Origin: Streptomyces viridochromogenes DSM 40736
Lineage (GTDB): Bacteria > Actinomycetota > Actinomycetes > Streptomycetales > Streptomycetaceae
DNA length: 57,699 bases
Reading direction: 5' to 3'
NCBI RefSeq assembly: GCF_000158955.1
Contig: NZ_GG657757.1
Span: forward strand, 2,662,368 to 2,720,066
Below are positions 1 through 7,823 of this stretch, in pieces. Under the pieces are notes generated by a model. The model did no database searches. It was not told the origin of the DNA and saw only the letters and a list, made by a program, of their open reading frames with translations. Positions within the stretch are counted from its first letter, which is position 1, and each line of letters starts with the position of its first letter. Position numbers and translations under genes: made by a program.

Positions 1-74
1 CCGAAGGGGGAATTCCCGCAGGTGGCAGGGGCATTGTTCACAGTGGCACACAGCGGTTCAGCAAAGGAGAACGG

Positions 75-1220
75 ATGACGCAGGAGATCCACGGCACCGT
101 GGCGGACGGCTTCGAGGGGGTGCGCGAGGAGTTCGCCGCGTTCGTGGCCGGGGAACGCCCTGACTACGAGGGGCAGCTGTGCGCCTACGTCCACGGCCGG
201 AAGGTGGTCGACCTGTGGGCGGGGACCGAGGCGGACGCCCTGTACGGCGTGTTCTCGTCCACCAAGGGCGCCGCCTACCTGGTCGTGGCCCTCCTGGTCC
301 AGGACGGCACGCTCGAACTGGACCGCAAGGTGACGTACTACTGGCCGGAGTTCGCGGCCGAGGGCAAGGGCGCCCTGACCCTGCGCGAACTGCTCGCGCA
401 CCGGGCGGGTGTGGTCGGCACGGACACCGGCTTCACCCTGGCCGAGCTGGCCGACGACCGGCACCTCGCCGAACGCCTCGCCGACCAGCGCCCGTTCTGG
501 CGTCCCGGCACGGCGTTCGGCTATCACGCGCTGGTCAGCGGCGCCCTGGTGGGCGAGGTCGTACGCCGCGCCACGGGCCGCACGCTCCAGGAGGTCTACC
601 AGGAGCGCGTCAGGACCCCGTACGGCCTGGACCTCCACCTCGGCCTGCCCGCATCCGACGAACCCCGCTTCCGCCCCACCCGGCCGATGGCCCCGACCCC
701 GGAGCAGCAGGCGGTCCTCGACGCACTCCCGGACGGCCCGCACACCCTCGCCTCGATCGCCTTCAACCGCAACGCGGCCGAACCGGCCGACCTCGCCGAA
801 CTCCCGAACATGCCGCTGGTCCGGGCCAAGGGCCCGGCGTCGGTGGGCGGAGTGGCGTCGGCGCGCGGTCTGGCCGGGATGTACGCGGCGGCGATCAGCG
901 AGGTGGGCCAGCAGGCGCCGCTGCTGAAGCCGGACACGGTCGCGGAGTTCGGCCAGTTCCACTCGGTCGGCTACGACCTGGTGGCACGTGCCCACAAGTC
1001 GTTCGGCCTGGGCTTCCAGACGACGGCTGACACGTGGCACCCGTTCCTCGGTGCCGGGACGATCGGGCACAGCGGCGCGAGCGGCTCGCAGGCCTTCGCG
1101 GACCCGTGGAGCGGCCTCGCCTACGGCTACACCCGCCGCCGTTTCGCCTTCCCCGGCGGCGCGGCCCCGGAGAACGACCGCCTGGCGCGGGCGATCCACA
1201 AGGCCGCCCTGGCCGCCTGA
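75..1220 (+). CDS. Serine hydrolase, beta-lactamase/class C esterase family
   Basis: The 381-aa protein has the penicillin-binding-like fold signature of family VIII esterases and class C beta-lactamase relatives. The SxxK motif is SSTK at residues 61-64, with Ser61 as the expected nucleophile and Lys64 as base. A Tyr motif lies in FGYHA and a C-terminal HSG box in IGHSGASG. No signal peptide is seen, so it should be cytoplasmic and act as an ester or amide hydrolase of unknown substrate. The ATG at 75 follows an AAAGGAGA Shine-Dalgarno at a good distance. A strong hairpin follows the stop, so it is probably monocistronic. Family is secure; substrate is not predictable. Confidence 0.9.
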   Translation: MTQEIHGTVADGFEGVREEFAAFVAGERPDYEGQLCAYVHGRKVVDLWAGTEADALYGVFSSTKGAAYLVVALLVQDGTLELDRKVTYYWPEFAAEGKGALTLRELLAHRAGVVGTDTGFTLAELADDRHLAERLADQRPFWRPGTAFGYHALVSGALVGEVVRRATGRTLQEVYQERVRTPYGLDLHLGLPASDEPRFRPTRPMAPTPEQQAVLDALPDGPHTLASIAFNRNAAEPADLAELPNMPLVRAKGPASVGGVASARGLAGMYAAAISEVGQQAPLLKPDTVAEFGQFHSVGYDLVARAHKSFGLGFQTTADTWHPFLGAGTIGHSGASGSQAFADPWSGLAYGYTRRRFAFPGGAAPENDRLARAIHKAALAA

Positions 1221-1253
1221 CCGGCGGCGCGAAGAGACCGGGAAGGACGCACA

Positions 1254-1286
1254 GAGGCCGCACCCCACGTCCAAGGGTGCGGCCTC
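1254..1286 (+). terminator. Hairpin terminator after the serine hydrolase gene
   Basis: A perfect 12-bp stem (GAGGCCGCACCC at 1254-1265 with GGGTGCGGCCTC at 1275-1286) and a 9-nt loop lie about 35 bp after the stop. There is no U-tract, which is usual for Streptomyces terminators. Confidence 0.7.
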
Positions 1287-1306
1287 CGCGTAGCCAACGA
1301 CGAGCG

Positions 1307-1387
1307 TCAGGCCAGCGTCACGGTGATGTTCTCGCGGGTCGCCTTCGCGTACGGGCACACCATGTGGGCCTTCTCGTTGGTCCCGGC
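1307..1387 (-). pseudogene. C-terminal remnant of an Ohr/OsmC peroxidase gene
   Basis: On the minus strand, the frame ending at the TGA at 1309-1307 reads TNEKAHMVCPYAKATRENIT and then VTLA. This matches the C-terminus of Ohr/OsmC thiol peroxidases: helix, then VCPY with the second redox cysteine, then an ATRxNI strand. The frame upstream (around 1388-1415) no longer resembles Ohr, and there is no room for the roughly 115 missing residues before the neighbouring gene stops at 1416. It is therefore a deletion relic, not a functional gene. Recognition rests on the VCPY...ATR.NI signature. Confidence 0.7.
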
Positions 1388-1415
1388 ACCGCATGCCGGA
1401 ATCCAACAGAAGGCG

Positions 1416-2438
1416 TCAGAGCTTGACGATCATCTTCCCGGTGTTGTCCCCGCGCAGCACGCCCAGGAACGCCTCCAGGTTGTTCTCGATGCCCTCGACG
1501 ACGGTCTCCCGGTACTTGAGCTCACCGGAGGCGACCCAGGGGGCGACGTCGCGCACGAACTCCGGCTGGAGATCGTAGTGGTCCCCGACCAGGAAGCCCT
1601 CGATACGGCCGCGCGTGGCGATGAGGCGGGCGAGGTTCCTCGGGCCCGGGGCCGGCTCGGTGTTGTTGTAGACGGAGATCATCCCGCAGACGGCGATCCG
1701 CCCGCCCTGGTTGAGGGAGCCGATGGCGGCCTCCAGATGGTCACCACCCACGTTGTCGAAGTAGACGTCGATCCCGTCCGGGGCGGCGGCGCGCAGCTGC
1801 TCGCTCACGGGGCCGTCCTTGTAGTTGAAGGCGGCGTCGAAGCCGTACTCGTCGAGGAGCAGCTTCACCTTCTCGTCGGACCCGGCGGACCCGATGACCC
1901 GCGCGGCACCCTTCAGCCGGGCGATCTGCCCGACCTGGCCGCCCACGGCACCGGCGGCGCCGGACACGAAGACGGTGTCGCCCTCCTTGAAGGAGGCGGT
2001 GCGCAGCAGACCGGCGTACGCGGTCAGGCCCGTCATGCCGAGCACACCGAGGTACGTCGACAGCGGGGCGGCCTCCGGGTCCACCTTCACGGCGTTCTTC
2101 GCGGCCACGACGGCGTACTCGCGCCACCCGAAGAAGTGCAGTACGTGATCACCGACGGCCAGGCCCTCCGCGTTGGAGGCCACGACCTCGCCGACGGCAC
2201 CGCCCTGCATGACCTTGCCGATCTCGAACGGGGCGACGTAGGACTTCGCGTCGCTCATGCGGCCACGCATGTACGGGTCGACGGAGAGGTACTTGTTCCG
2301 CACGAGCACCTGGCCCTCACCCGGCTGCGGAACCTCCACCTCGACGAAGGCGAAGTCCTCGGGCTTCGGCCAGCCGACCGGGCGGCTCGCCAGGTGCCAT
2401 TCGCGGCTGACGGCGGGGAGAGTGGGGGTGTCAGTCAT
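1416..2438 (-). CDS. NADP-dependent MDR oxidoreductase (zinc-free quinone oxidoreductase/leukotriene dehydrogenase type)
   Basis: The 340-aa protein belongs to the medium-chain dehydrogenase/reductase superfamily, PTGR/curA-like branch. It has the NADPH-binding segment VFVSGAAGAVGGQVGQIARL, the DVYFDNVGGDHL box and no zinc ligands. It should reduce enones or related carbonyls with NADPH in the cytoplasm. The open frame continues upstream to 3128, but the conserved sequence starts at ATG 2438 (MTDTPTLPAVSREWHL), behind GAGGA. It is divergent from the MarR gene, and two palindromes sit in the 111-bp gap, so MarR repression is likely. A role in electrophile or quinone stress is inferred. Confidence 0.9.
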   Translation of the reverse strand: MTDTPTLPAVSREWHLASRPVGWPKPEDFAFVEVEVPQPGEGQVLVRNKYLSVDPYMRGRMSDAKSYVAPFEIGKVMQGGAVGEVVASNAEGLAVGDHVLHFFGWREYAVVAAKNAVKVDPEAAPLSTYLGVLGMTGLTAYAGLLRTASFKEGDTVFVSGAAGAVGGQVGQIARLKGAARVIGSAGSDEKVKLLLDEYGFDAAFNYKDGPVSEQLRAAAPDGIDVYFDNVGGDHLEAAIGSLNQGGRIAVCGMISVYNNTEPAPGPRNLARLIATRGRIEGFLVGDHYDLQPEFVRDVAPWVASGELKYRETVVEGIENNLEAFLGVLRGDNTGKMIVKL

Positions 2439-2481
2439 GGTGCGCCTGTCCTCACTGGCTCGATGCGAACACTTCAGATGC

Positions 2482-2520
2482 TTCAGTAACTGAAACAACC
2501 ATGCTCCTGAAAATTTCAGG
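2482..2520. promoter_or_regulatory. Two palindromic operators in the MarR/oxidoreductase divergent promoter
   Basis: TTCAGTAACTGAA (2482-2494, 5-bp arms) and CCTGAAAATTTCAGG (2506-2520, 7-bp arms around one A) share the half-site CTGAA/TTCAG. They lie 24-26 bp apart centre to centre, roughly two to two and a half helical turns. A TACCCT -10-like box at 2537-2542 lies 7 nt from the MarR start codon. Inferred role: autoregulatory MarR sites controlling both genes. Confidence 0.6.
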
Positions 2521-2549
2521 TTGTCAAATAACCGGGTACCCTCGATCGC

Positions 2550-2993
2550 ATGGCCTCCCCCACACCGACTCCCCCGAACAACCGTCCCGATGCCCTGACC
2601 CTGGAGGTCGTGGAGCTCATCGGAGAGGTCGTGGCGCGGTTCCACGAGGACTACGAGGAGGCGGCGGCGGAACACACGCTGACCGGCGCGCAGGCTCGGC
2701 TGCTGAGCCTGCTGTGCCTTGAGCCGCTGCCCATGCGGAGGCTCGCGCAGCGATTGAAGTGCGAGCCGTCGAACGTGACCGGGATCGTGGACCGGCTGGA
2801 GGCGCGAGGGCTGGTGGAGCGGCAGTCCGATCCCGCGGATCGCCGGGTGAAGGTGGCGGTGGCGACGGAGGAAGGGCGGCGGGTGGCGCGGAGTCTGCGG
2901 GAGTCGCTGCGGTTCGCCAGGGAGCCGCTGGCCGGGCTCTCGGAGGGGGAGCGGGTGGCTCTGCGGGACGCGTTGCGGGGGATGCTGGGGTGA
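2550..2993 (+). CDS. MarR family transcriptional regulator
   Basis: This 147-aa winged-helix regulator has the MarR recognition region LAQRLKCEPSNVTGIVDRLE and the wing DPADRRVKV at about residues 66-103. A C-terminal dimerisation helix ends in REPLAGLSEGERVALRDALR. The only Cys residues are in the DNA-binding half, so it is not an OhrR-type N-terminal cysteine sensor, despite the Ohr relic nearby. No Shine-Dalgarno precedes ATG 2550, while a -10-like TACCCT ends 7 nt upstream, so the mRNA is probably leaderless. It is divergent from the MDR oxidoreductase gene and is its likely repressor. The ligand is unknown. Confidence 0.9.
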   Translation: MASPTPTPPNNRPDALTLEVVELIGEVVARFHEDYEEAAAEHTLTGAQARLLSLLCLEPLPMRRLAQRLKCEPSNVTGIVDRLEARGLVERQSDPADRRVKVAVATEEGRRVARSLRESLRFAREPLAGLSEGERVALRDALRGMLG

Positions 2994-3007
2994 TCTTGGG
3001 GTGTTGC

Positions 3008-3192
3008 GGGGTGCTGCCTGTTGGTGCTGAGGTCGGGTGGGTCCGCAGCCCGGCGTAGCGGGGTGCCTCCCCCAAGCTCTCGGCTTCGCTCGAGCAGGGA
3101 GGTACCCCCACCGCCCACCCTCCCCCAAGCTCTCGGCTTCGCTCGAGCAGGGGGGACCCCCATCGCCCCAGCGGCACGACTGCCCGCAGCTA
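3008..3192 (-). repeat. Intergenic copy of the dispersed GAGCGAAGCCGAGAGCTTGG repeat (copy A)
   Basis: Read on the minus strand, this segment carries GCTGCGGGCAGTCGTGCCGC, a GGGGGTCCCCCC box and GAGCGAAGCCGAGAGCTTGG. It ends with a tail resembling CGCCGGGCTGCGGACC..ACCTCAGCACCA. The AAGCCGAGAGCTTGG unit occurs twice here (within 3065-3095 and 3121-3150). The same modules occur at 45378-45575 and 54975-55165, where they sit inside genes. It occupies most of the gap between the MarR gene and the zinc-ribbon gene; nothing else is seen there. Confidence 0.8.
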
Positions 3193-3340
3193 GGGGCGCG
3201 ACGTGAGGGGCCGTGTCGGGGGTGTTCGCCCGCAGTGGGCGGCGCGTGTGACGCCAGTTAGTCGGTAGGTGACCTGGTCGCGCCGTTCCGAGGACGGACA
3301 CCCCCCGGCGCGGCCCCGACCCACCACCCCGCGGCAAGCA

Positions 3341-4108
3341 CTACGTGCACCACCACAGGAAGCGGTTGCACTTCTCCGTCGGGGTCGGCTCCGGCGTGGG
3401 GGCCGGGGTCGTCGGATCCGCCGTGCGGGTCGGGGCCGGGGCCGGCTGGGCCGTGGTGGGGGCCGACGTGGGGCGAGCAGGCGAAGTGTCCGCCTCGGTC
3501 GACTCGGGGGACTTCGACGGCTCGGCGTCCTCCGGCTTCTTCGACTTCTCGCGCTTCGGGGACTTGGAGGCAGACGGAGAGTCGGACACCTCCGGAGAAG
3601 CGGACCTCGACGCCTCGTCACCCTTCGGCCGGCCCGGCTCGTCCGCCTCCGCCGACGCGTCACCGTCCGCCGACTCCTCCCCGGCCGCCGCCGGCTTCGG
3701 CGTCGATCTCGGCGCGTCCATCCCGAGCTCCGCGAGGCTCAGCCCACCCGCCGCGAGCACGAACCCCGCCGCGACGAACAGGGTCCGGCGGCGCCGCCTG
3801 CGATGCGCCGCGGCCTTCCGGTCCCGCCGGCTCGACGGCCCACCCGGCCCACCCGGCCCATCGGCGACCGCCTCGTGCCCACTCCCGCGGCCACGCCGCC
3901 GAGCGGCCCGCCCCAGCGGCTCGTCGGCGTCCTCGCGTCCACCGTCGGACCCGGCCGAATCGTCCGAGCCCTCGGGAACGCCCTCGCCACCTCCGGGCAC
4001 AGCCCCGTACTCCCACTCGGGCCGTCGCACCGATTCCGCTGAGGTGCCGCACCCGGGGCAGGCCAGCGCGCCGTTGAGGTGCCGTCGGCACGGGTCGCAG
4101 TAGTCCAT
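3341..4108 (-). CDS. SCO2400-family zinc-ribbon protein with a Ser/Asp/Pro-rich stalk
   Basis: The 255-aa protein starts MDYCDPCRRHLNGALACPGC, a CxxC...CxxC zinc ribbon (Cys4, Cys7, Cys17, Cys20). A basic cluster (around 100-110, RRRRRR) follows, then one hydrophobic segment (TLFVAAGFVLAAGGLSLAEL). The rest is a low-complexity S/E/D/P/T tail ending CNRFLWWCT. The layout suggests a single-pass membrane protein with the ribbon inside and a disordered stalk outside. A TAATCT -10-like box lies 9 nt before the ATG, so translation may be leaderless. I know of it only as a conserved Streptomyces family of unknown function. Confidence 0.8.
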   Translation of the reverse strand: MDYCDPCRRHLNGALACPGCGTSAESVRRPEWEYGAVPGGGEGVPEGSDDSAGSDGGREDADEPLGRAARRRGRGSGHEAVADGPGGPGGPSSRRDRKAAAHRRRRRRTLFVAAGFVLAAGGLSLAELGMDAPRSTPKPAAAGEESADGDASAEADEPGRPKGDEASRSASPEVSDSPSASKSPKREKSKKPEDAEPSKSPESTEADTSPARPTSAPTTAQPAPAPTRTADPTTPAPTPEPTPTEKCNRFLWWCT

Positions 4109-4188
4109 GACGCGGGAAGATTAAGTTCCGCGTCGGTCACGTTCCTAGATCCAGCTGTGAAGGTTCTGTAGGGACACACCCCACCCGT

Positions 4189-4209
4189 GGTTTCGAAACT
4201 GTCGAAACC
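4189..4209. promoter_or_regulatory. 8-bp inverted repeat GGTTTCGA-N5-TCGAAACC
   Basis: Perfect 8-bp arms with a 5-bp spacer sit just upstream of a TTGACA/TACTGT promoter for the catabolic operon. TCGAA half-sites recur at 4268-4301 and 26313-26338. It is probably an operator for a sugar-responsive regulator; the regulator is not identified. Confidence 0.6.
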
Positions 4210-4226
4210 GTTATGTGCGCGACCCA

Positions 4227-4256
4227 TTGACACCCCCACCGCCCCGTCCTTACTGT
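4227..4256 (+). promoter_or_regulatory. Promoter of the sugar-acid catabolic operon
   Basis: A consensus TTGACA (4227-4232) is followed after 18 bp by TACTGT (4251-4256). Transcription would start near 4263, about 90 nt before the chosen GTG start. The leader then contains two TTCGAA direct repeats and a CGAAATTTCG palindrome, so binding there would block initiation or clearance. Confidence 0.6.
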
Positions 4257-4278
4257 CACGCCAGCATTTCGAACGTGT

Positions 4279-4293
4279 GACGAAATTTCGAAC
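4279..4293. promoter_or_regulatory. Putative IclR-type site, 15-bp GTTCG..TTTCG motif (site 1)
   Basis: GACGAAATTTCGAAC (reverse complement GTTCGAAATTTCGTC) matches 12 of 15 positions of the site at 6684-6698. It lies just downstream of the mapped-by-eye promoter, inside a run of TTCGAA repeats (4268-4301), a repressor-like position. Confidence 0.45.
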
Positions 4294-4355
4294 ACGTCGA
4301 ACTGAACTGAATGACTGACGGAACTGAGCCGACGAAGCTGCGAGGGACAACCGCC

Positions 4356-5519
4356 GTGCGCATCACCGGAATCAGCACACACGTGGTCGGGACGCCGTGG
4401 CGCAACCTGACGTACGTCCAGGTGCACACCGACGAGGGCATCACCGGAGTCGGCGAGACCCGGATGCTGGGACACACCGACGCCCTTCTCGGTTACCTGA
4501 AGGAGGCCCAGGCCAACCACATTCTCGGCTCGGACCCTTTCGCCGTCGAGGACCTCGTCAAGCGCATGAAGTACGGCGACTACGGCCGCGCCGGCGAGAT
4601 CGTGATGTCCGGTATCGCCGTCATCGAGATGGCGTGCTGGGACATCAAGGGCAAGGCCCTCGGTGTCCCCGTCTGGCAGCTGCTGGGCGGCAAGGTCACC
4701 GACAAGGTCAAGGCGTACGCCAACGGCTGGTACACCACCGAGCGGACTCCGGAGGCGTACCACAAGGCCGCTCAGGGCGTGATGGAGCGCGGGTACCGGG
4801 CGCTCAAGATCGACCCGTTCGGCACCGGGCACTTCGAGCTCGACCACGAGCAGACCCTGTACGCCGTCTCCCTGATCGAGGCCGTACGCGACGCCATCGG
4901 CCCCGAGGCCGAGCTGATGCTGGAGATGCACGGCCGCTTCTCCCCCGCCACGGCCGTACGCCTGGCCAAGGAGCTCGCGCCCTTCAAGCCGGCGTGGCTG
5001 GAGGAGCCGGTCCCGCCGGAGAACCTCAAGGCCCTGGAGAAGGTCGCCGCCAAGGTCGACATGCCGGTGGCCACCGGTGAGCGCATCCACGACCGGATCG
5101 AGTTCCGGGAGCTGTTCGAGAGCCAGGCCGTCGACATCATCCAGCCGGACGTCGGCCATATCGGTGGAATCTGGGAGACCCGGAAGCTCGCGGCGACCGC
5201 CGAGACGCACTACATGCTCGTGGCCCCCCACAACGTGGGCGGCTCCGTGCTCACCGCCGCCTCCCTCCAGGTCGGCTTCACCTCCCCGAACTTCAAGATC
5301 CTGGAGCACTTCAACGACTTCGCGGACGCGGAGATCAAGAAGGTCGTCAAGGGCGCCCCGCAGGTGAACCCGGAGGACGGCTGCTTCCACATCTCCGACG
5401 CGCCCGGTCTCGGCATCGAGCTGGACGTCGACGCCGCCGCCGAGTTCCCCCAGCAGCAGGCCCGCTTCGACCTCTGGGCGGAGGGCTGGGAGCAGCGCAA
5501 GCCCAAGGGCGGTCAGTGA
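4356..5519 (+). CDS. Mandelate racemase/muconate lactonizing enzyme family dehydratase (sugar-acid dehydratase)
   Basis: This 387-aa enolase-superfamily enzyme resembles galactonate-type dehydratases. After the N-terminal capping domain it shows ALKIDPFG, the first metal ligand with a catalytic His in LMLEMHGRF, the second ligand in AWLEEP, the third in VATGER, then IIQPDVGHIGG and APHNVGG (second catalytic His). It should remove water from an acid sugar using Mg2+ in the cytoplasm. An open frame starts at ATG 4311, but GAGGG at 4342-4346 points to GTG 4356, where conserved sequence begins. It is first in a cluster with a dehydrogenase and a sugar importer. The exact substrate is inferred only. 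Confidence 0.88.
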   Translation: MRITGISTHVVGTPWRNLTYVQVHTDEGITGVGETRMLGHTDALLGYLKEAQANHILGSDPFAVEDLVKRMKYGDYGRAGEIVMSGIAVIEMACWDIKGKALGVPVWQLLGGKVTDKVKAYANGWYTTERTPEAYHKAAQGVMERGYRALKIDPFGTGHFELDHEQTLYAVSLIEAVRDAIGPEAELMLEMHGRFSPATAVRLAKELAPFKPAWLEEPVPPENLKALEKVAAKVDMPVATGERIHDRIEFRELFESQAVDIIQPDVGHIGGIWETRKLAATAETHYMLVAPHNVGGSVLTAASLQVGFTSPNFKILEHFNDFADAEIKKVVKGAPQVNPEDGCFHISDAPGLGIELDVDAAAEFPQQQARFDLWAEGWEQRKPKGGQ

Positions 5520-5580
5520 CCGTCCGGAGCGCGCAAACCCGGACCCGGCAACCGAAACCTTCGAAAACCTCAGGAGCGAC

Positions 5581-6600
5581 GTGAGCACCGCCGACGCGAA
5601 CACCGCGGTCGTCATCGACGCCCCGGGCGAGCACCGCCTCGTCCCGCACGAGCCCCGGCAGCCCGAGGCCGGCGAGGCGCTGGTCCGTGTCCACGCCTCC
5701 GGCATCTGCGGCAGCGACCGCGAGGTCTACCAGGGCAACCGCCCCGAGGGCTATGTGCGCTACCCGCTCACTCCTGGCCACGAGTGGTCCGGGACGGTGG
5801 AGGCCGTGGGCGCCGGTGTCCCCGGGTCCCTCGTCGGCCGCAAGGTCGTCGGTGAGGGCTTCCGCAACTGCCAGGTCTGCGACCGCTGCCACGCGGGCGA
5901 CACGACGCTGTGCACGGCCGGTTACGAGGAGACCGGGTTCACCCAGCCGGGCGCGATGGCGGCCACGCTGACACTGCCGGCCCGTCTCCTGCACGCCCTC
6001 CCCGACGACTGCGACCTCACCGCGGCGGCCCTGCTGGAGCCCGCCGCGTGTATCGCGGCCGCCGCGCTGAAGGCGAACGCGCAGCCCGGCGAGCGCGTCG
6101 CCGTGGTGGGCACCGGCACGCTCGGCATGTTCGCGGTGCAGTTCCTGAAGGCGAACTCGCCGGCCGAACTGCTGGTGGTCGGCACCCGGAACGACCGCGA
6201 GGCGCTGTCGCGGCAGTACGGGGCGACCGACTTCCGCACGAAGGACCAGGAGCTCCCGGACGACTTCGACGTCGTCATCGAGACCGCCGGGTCCGCGGAC
6301 GCCGCCCGGGTCTCCGCCGCCCTGCTCCGGCGCGGTGGCCGGCTGGTCCTGACCGGCATCCCGGCGCCCGGCGCCGACGGCCTCGACCCGACCGACCTCG
6401 TCGTGAAGCAACTGGAGGTGCACACCGTCTTCGGTGCCCCGCCGGACGCCTGGGCGCACACGGTGCGGGTGTTCGCGGCCGGTCTGCTCGATCCGCTGCC
6501 GCTGGTGACGCACGAGCTGCCGCTCGCCGAGTTCTCGCGGGCCATCGAGCTGGTGGGAGCCGGCGATCCGAAGGTGGGCAAGGTGTTGCTCCGCCCGTAG
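5581..6600 (+). CDS. Zinc-dependent alcohol/sugar dehydrogenase (MDR family)
   Basis: The 339-aa MDR enzyme has catalytic-zinc residues in ASGICGSD and PGHEWSG and the structural-zinc lobe CQVCDRCHAGDTTLC. The Rossmann motif is VVGTGTLGMFAVQ. It should oxidise a sugar or polyol secondary alcohol with NAD(P)+. GTG 5581 follows CAGGAGCGAC. It lies 61 bp after the dehydratase gene on the same strand, so co-transcription is likely, and a strong hairpin follows the stop. Relatives include threonine, sorbitol and galactitol dehydrogenases; the true substrate is not evident. Confidence 0.88.
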   Translation: MSTADANTAVVIDAPGEHRLVPHEPRQPEAGEALVRVHASGICGSDREVYQGNRPEGYVRYPLTPGHEWSGTVEAVGAGVPGSLVGRKVVGEGFRNCQVCDRCHAGDTTLCTAGYEETGFTQPGAMAATLTLPARLLHALPDDCDLTAAALLEPAACIAAAALKANAQPGERVAVVGTGTLGMFAVQFLKANSPAELLVVGTRNDREALSRQYGATDFRTKDQELPDDFDVVIETAGSADAARVSAALLRRGGRLVLTGIPAPGADGLDPTDLVVKQLEVHTVFGAPPDAWAHTVRVFAAGLLDPLPLVTHELPLAEFSRAIELVGAGDPKVGKVLLRP

Positions 6601-6602
6601 AC

Positions 6603-6647
6603 GTACGCCGGTACGGGGGCAACCTGACGGCTCCCGTACCGGCGTAC
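6603..6647 (+). terminator. 15-bp inverted repeat: terminator or intra-operon attenuator
   Basis: Perfect arms GTACGCCGGTACGGG (6603-6617) and CCCGTACCGGCGTAC (6633-6647) start 2 nt after the dehydrogenase stop, with a 15-nt loop. The hairpin separates the first two genes from the U32-like gene and could terminate transcription or stabilise the upstream mRNA. Confidence 0.6.
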
Positions 6648-6683
6648 ACCCCAGCCTTGCCCTACCCAGAGCCGCGAACCTCG

Positions 6684-6698
6684 TCCGAAATATCGAAC
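6684..6698. promoter_or_regulatory. Putative IclR-type site (site 2)
   Basis: TCCGAAATATCGAAC (reverse complement GTTCGATATTTCGGA) lies 14 bp before the next start codon. It matches 13 of 15 positions of the site at 26286-26300 upstream of the GH51 gene. Confidence 0.5.
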
Positions 6699-6712
6699 CA
6701 AAGGACATTCCT

Positions 6713-7681
6713 GTGACCGACGCTTCCGCCACGGCAGTCCGCAGGCCCGGGGAGCAGGTGCTCGCCGAACTCGGCCTGAGCGCGCCCGCCCTCGACCCCG
6801 CCGACGCCTCGTCGCACTCCTTCCCCGGCGGCGGCCGCTGGCGCACCGAGATCCCCTCCTGCGAGGGCCCCGAGGCGCTGGCGGTGGTCCTGAAGGAGGC
6901 CTCGCGGCTGGACGTGCCGATCCACCGGATCAGCCAGGGCAGCGGCGTGTGGATGCTGACCGACGCCGAGATCACCGAGATGGTGGAGGCGACGGCCGAA
7001 CGCGACATCGAGCTCTGCCTGTTCACCGGCCCGCGCGGCACCTGGGACATCGGCGGTTCGACCCGGACCGACTCGCGCGGGGCGGGTCTCAGAGCCCGCG
7101 GCCACGACGCCGTCGCCGGGTGCGTCGAAGACGCCGTCCGGGCAACGGAGTTGGGTGTCAAGTGCCTGCTCGTCGCCGACGAGGGCGTGCTGTGGACGCT
7201 GCACCGGGCACGCGCGGCCGGCATCATCCCGGCCGACACGACCCTCAAGGTGAGCGCGCTCATCGGACCGGTCAACCCGGCGGCGTACGCGGTCTACGAG
7301 CGTCTCGGCGCCGACTCGATCAACGTGCCCAGCGACCTGACGCTCGATCACCTCACGGAGATCCGCCGGGTGTCCGGCGCCCCGATGGACATGTACATCG
7401 AGGCCCCCGACGACCTCGGCGGCTACGTCCGGATGTACGAGGTCGCCGAACTCATCCGGCGCGGGGCCCCGTTGTACCTGAAGTTCGGCCTGTCCAAGGC
7501 CCCGGGGATCTACCCGTACGGCCACCACATGCGGGAGTTGACCCTGGCCACCGCCAAGGAGCGGGTGCGGCGGGGCCGGTTGGCCCTGGATCTGCTGGCC
7601 CGTCACGGCGCGGACGGCGACATGGCGCCGCTGGGCTCCCGACTGCCGGGCGCTCTGCAACGGTTCGAGATCTCGGCATAA
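6713..7681 (+). CDS. U32-peptidase-like TIM-barrel protein (annotated 'peptidase' in Streptomyces)
   Basis: The 322-aa cytoplasmic protein is predicted alpha/beta barrel in character, with the pattern of U32-like or aldolase-like barrels: [42 protein letters not shown] strands, [14 protein letters not shown] and [13 protein letters not shown]. Catalytic residues cannot be assigned with confidence. GTG 6713 follows AAAGGA. It sits between the sugar dehydrogenase and the ABC importer, so a step in the same sugar-acid pathway, such as an aldolase or isomerase, is more plausible than proteolysis. That is inference; I recognise it only as a conserved neighbour of this operon. Confidence 0.7.
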   Translation: MTDASATAVRRPGEQVLAELGLSAPALDPADASSHSFPGGGRWRTEIPSCEGPEALAVVLKEASRLDVPIHRISQGSGVWMLTDAEITEMVEATAERDIELCLFTGPRGTWDIGGSTRTDSRGAGLRARGHDAVAGCVEDAVRATELGVKCLLVADEGVLWTLHRARAAGIIPADTTLKVSALIGPVNPAAYAVYERLGADSINVPSDLTLDHLTEIRRVSGAPMDMYIEAPDDLGGYVRMYEVAELIRRGAPLYLKFGLSKAPGIYPYGHHMRELTLATAKERVRRGRLALDLLARHGADGDMAPLGSRLPGALQRFEISA

Positions 7682-7823
7682 CGTTCCGGAAACTCAGCTT
7701 CACAAAAGAAGACACAGCCGACCACAATCCGACACATCTCTTCTCGGTCTTTCCGGCACGACCACCCGGAGCGACTTCGCGCCCATCGGACCGAGCCCTG
7801 CACACAGATCAAGGATGATCATC

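Noticed and set aside
1323..2489. 388-codon plus-strand open frame
   Set aside because: It is the antisense of the MDR oxidoreductase gene, whose motifs are clear on the minus strand.
3190..4103. Arg/Ser-rich plus- and minus-strand open frames over the zinc-ribbon gene
   Set aside because: They are shadows of the low-complexity tail; only the minus-strand frame starting MDYCDPC is coherent.
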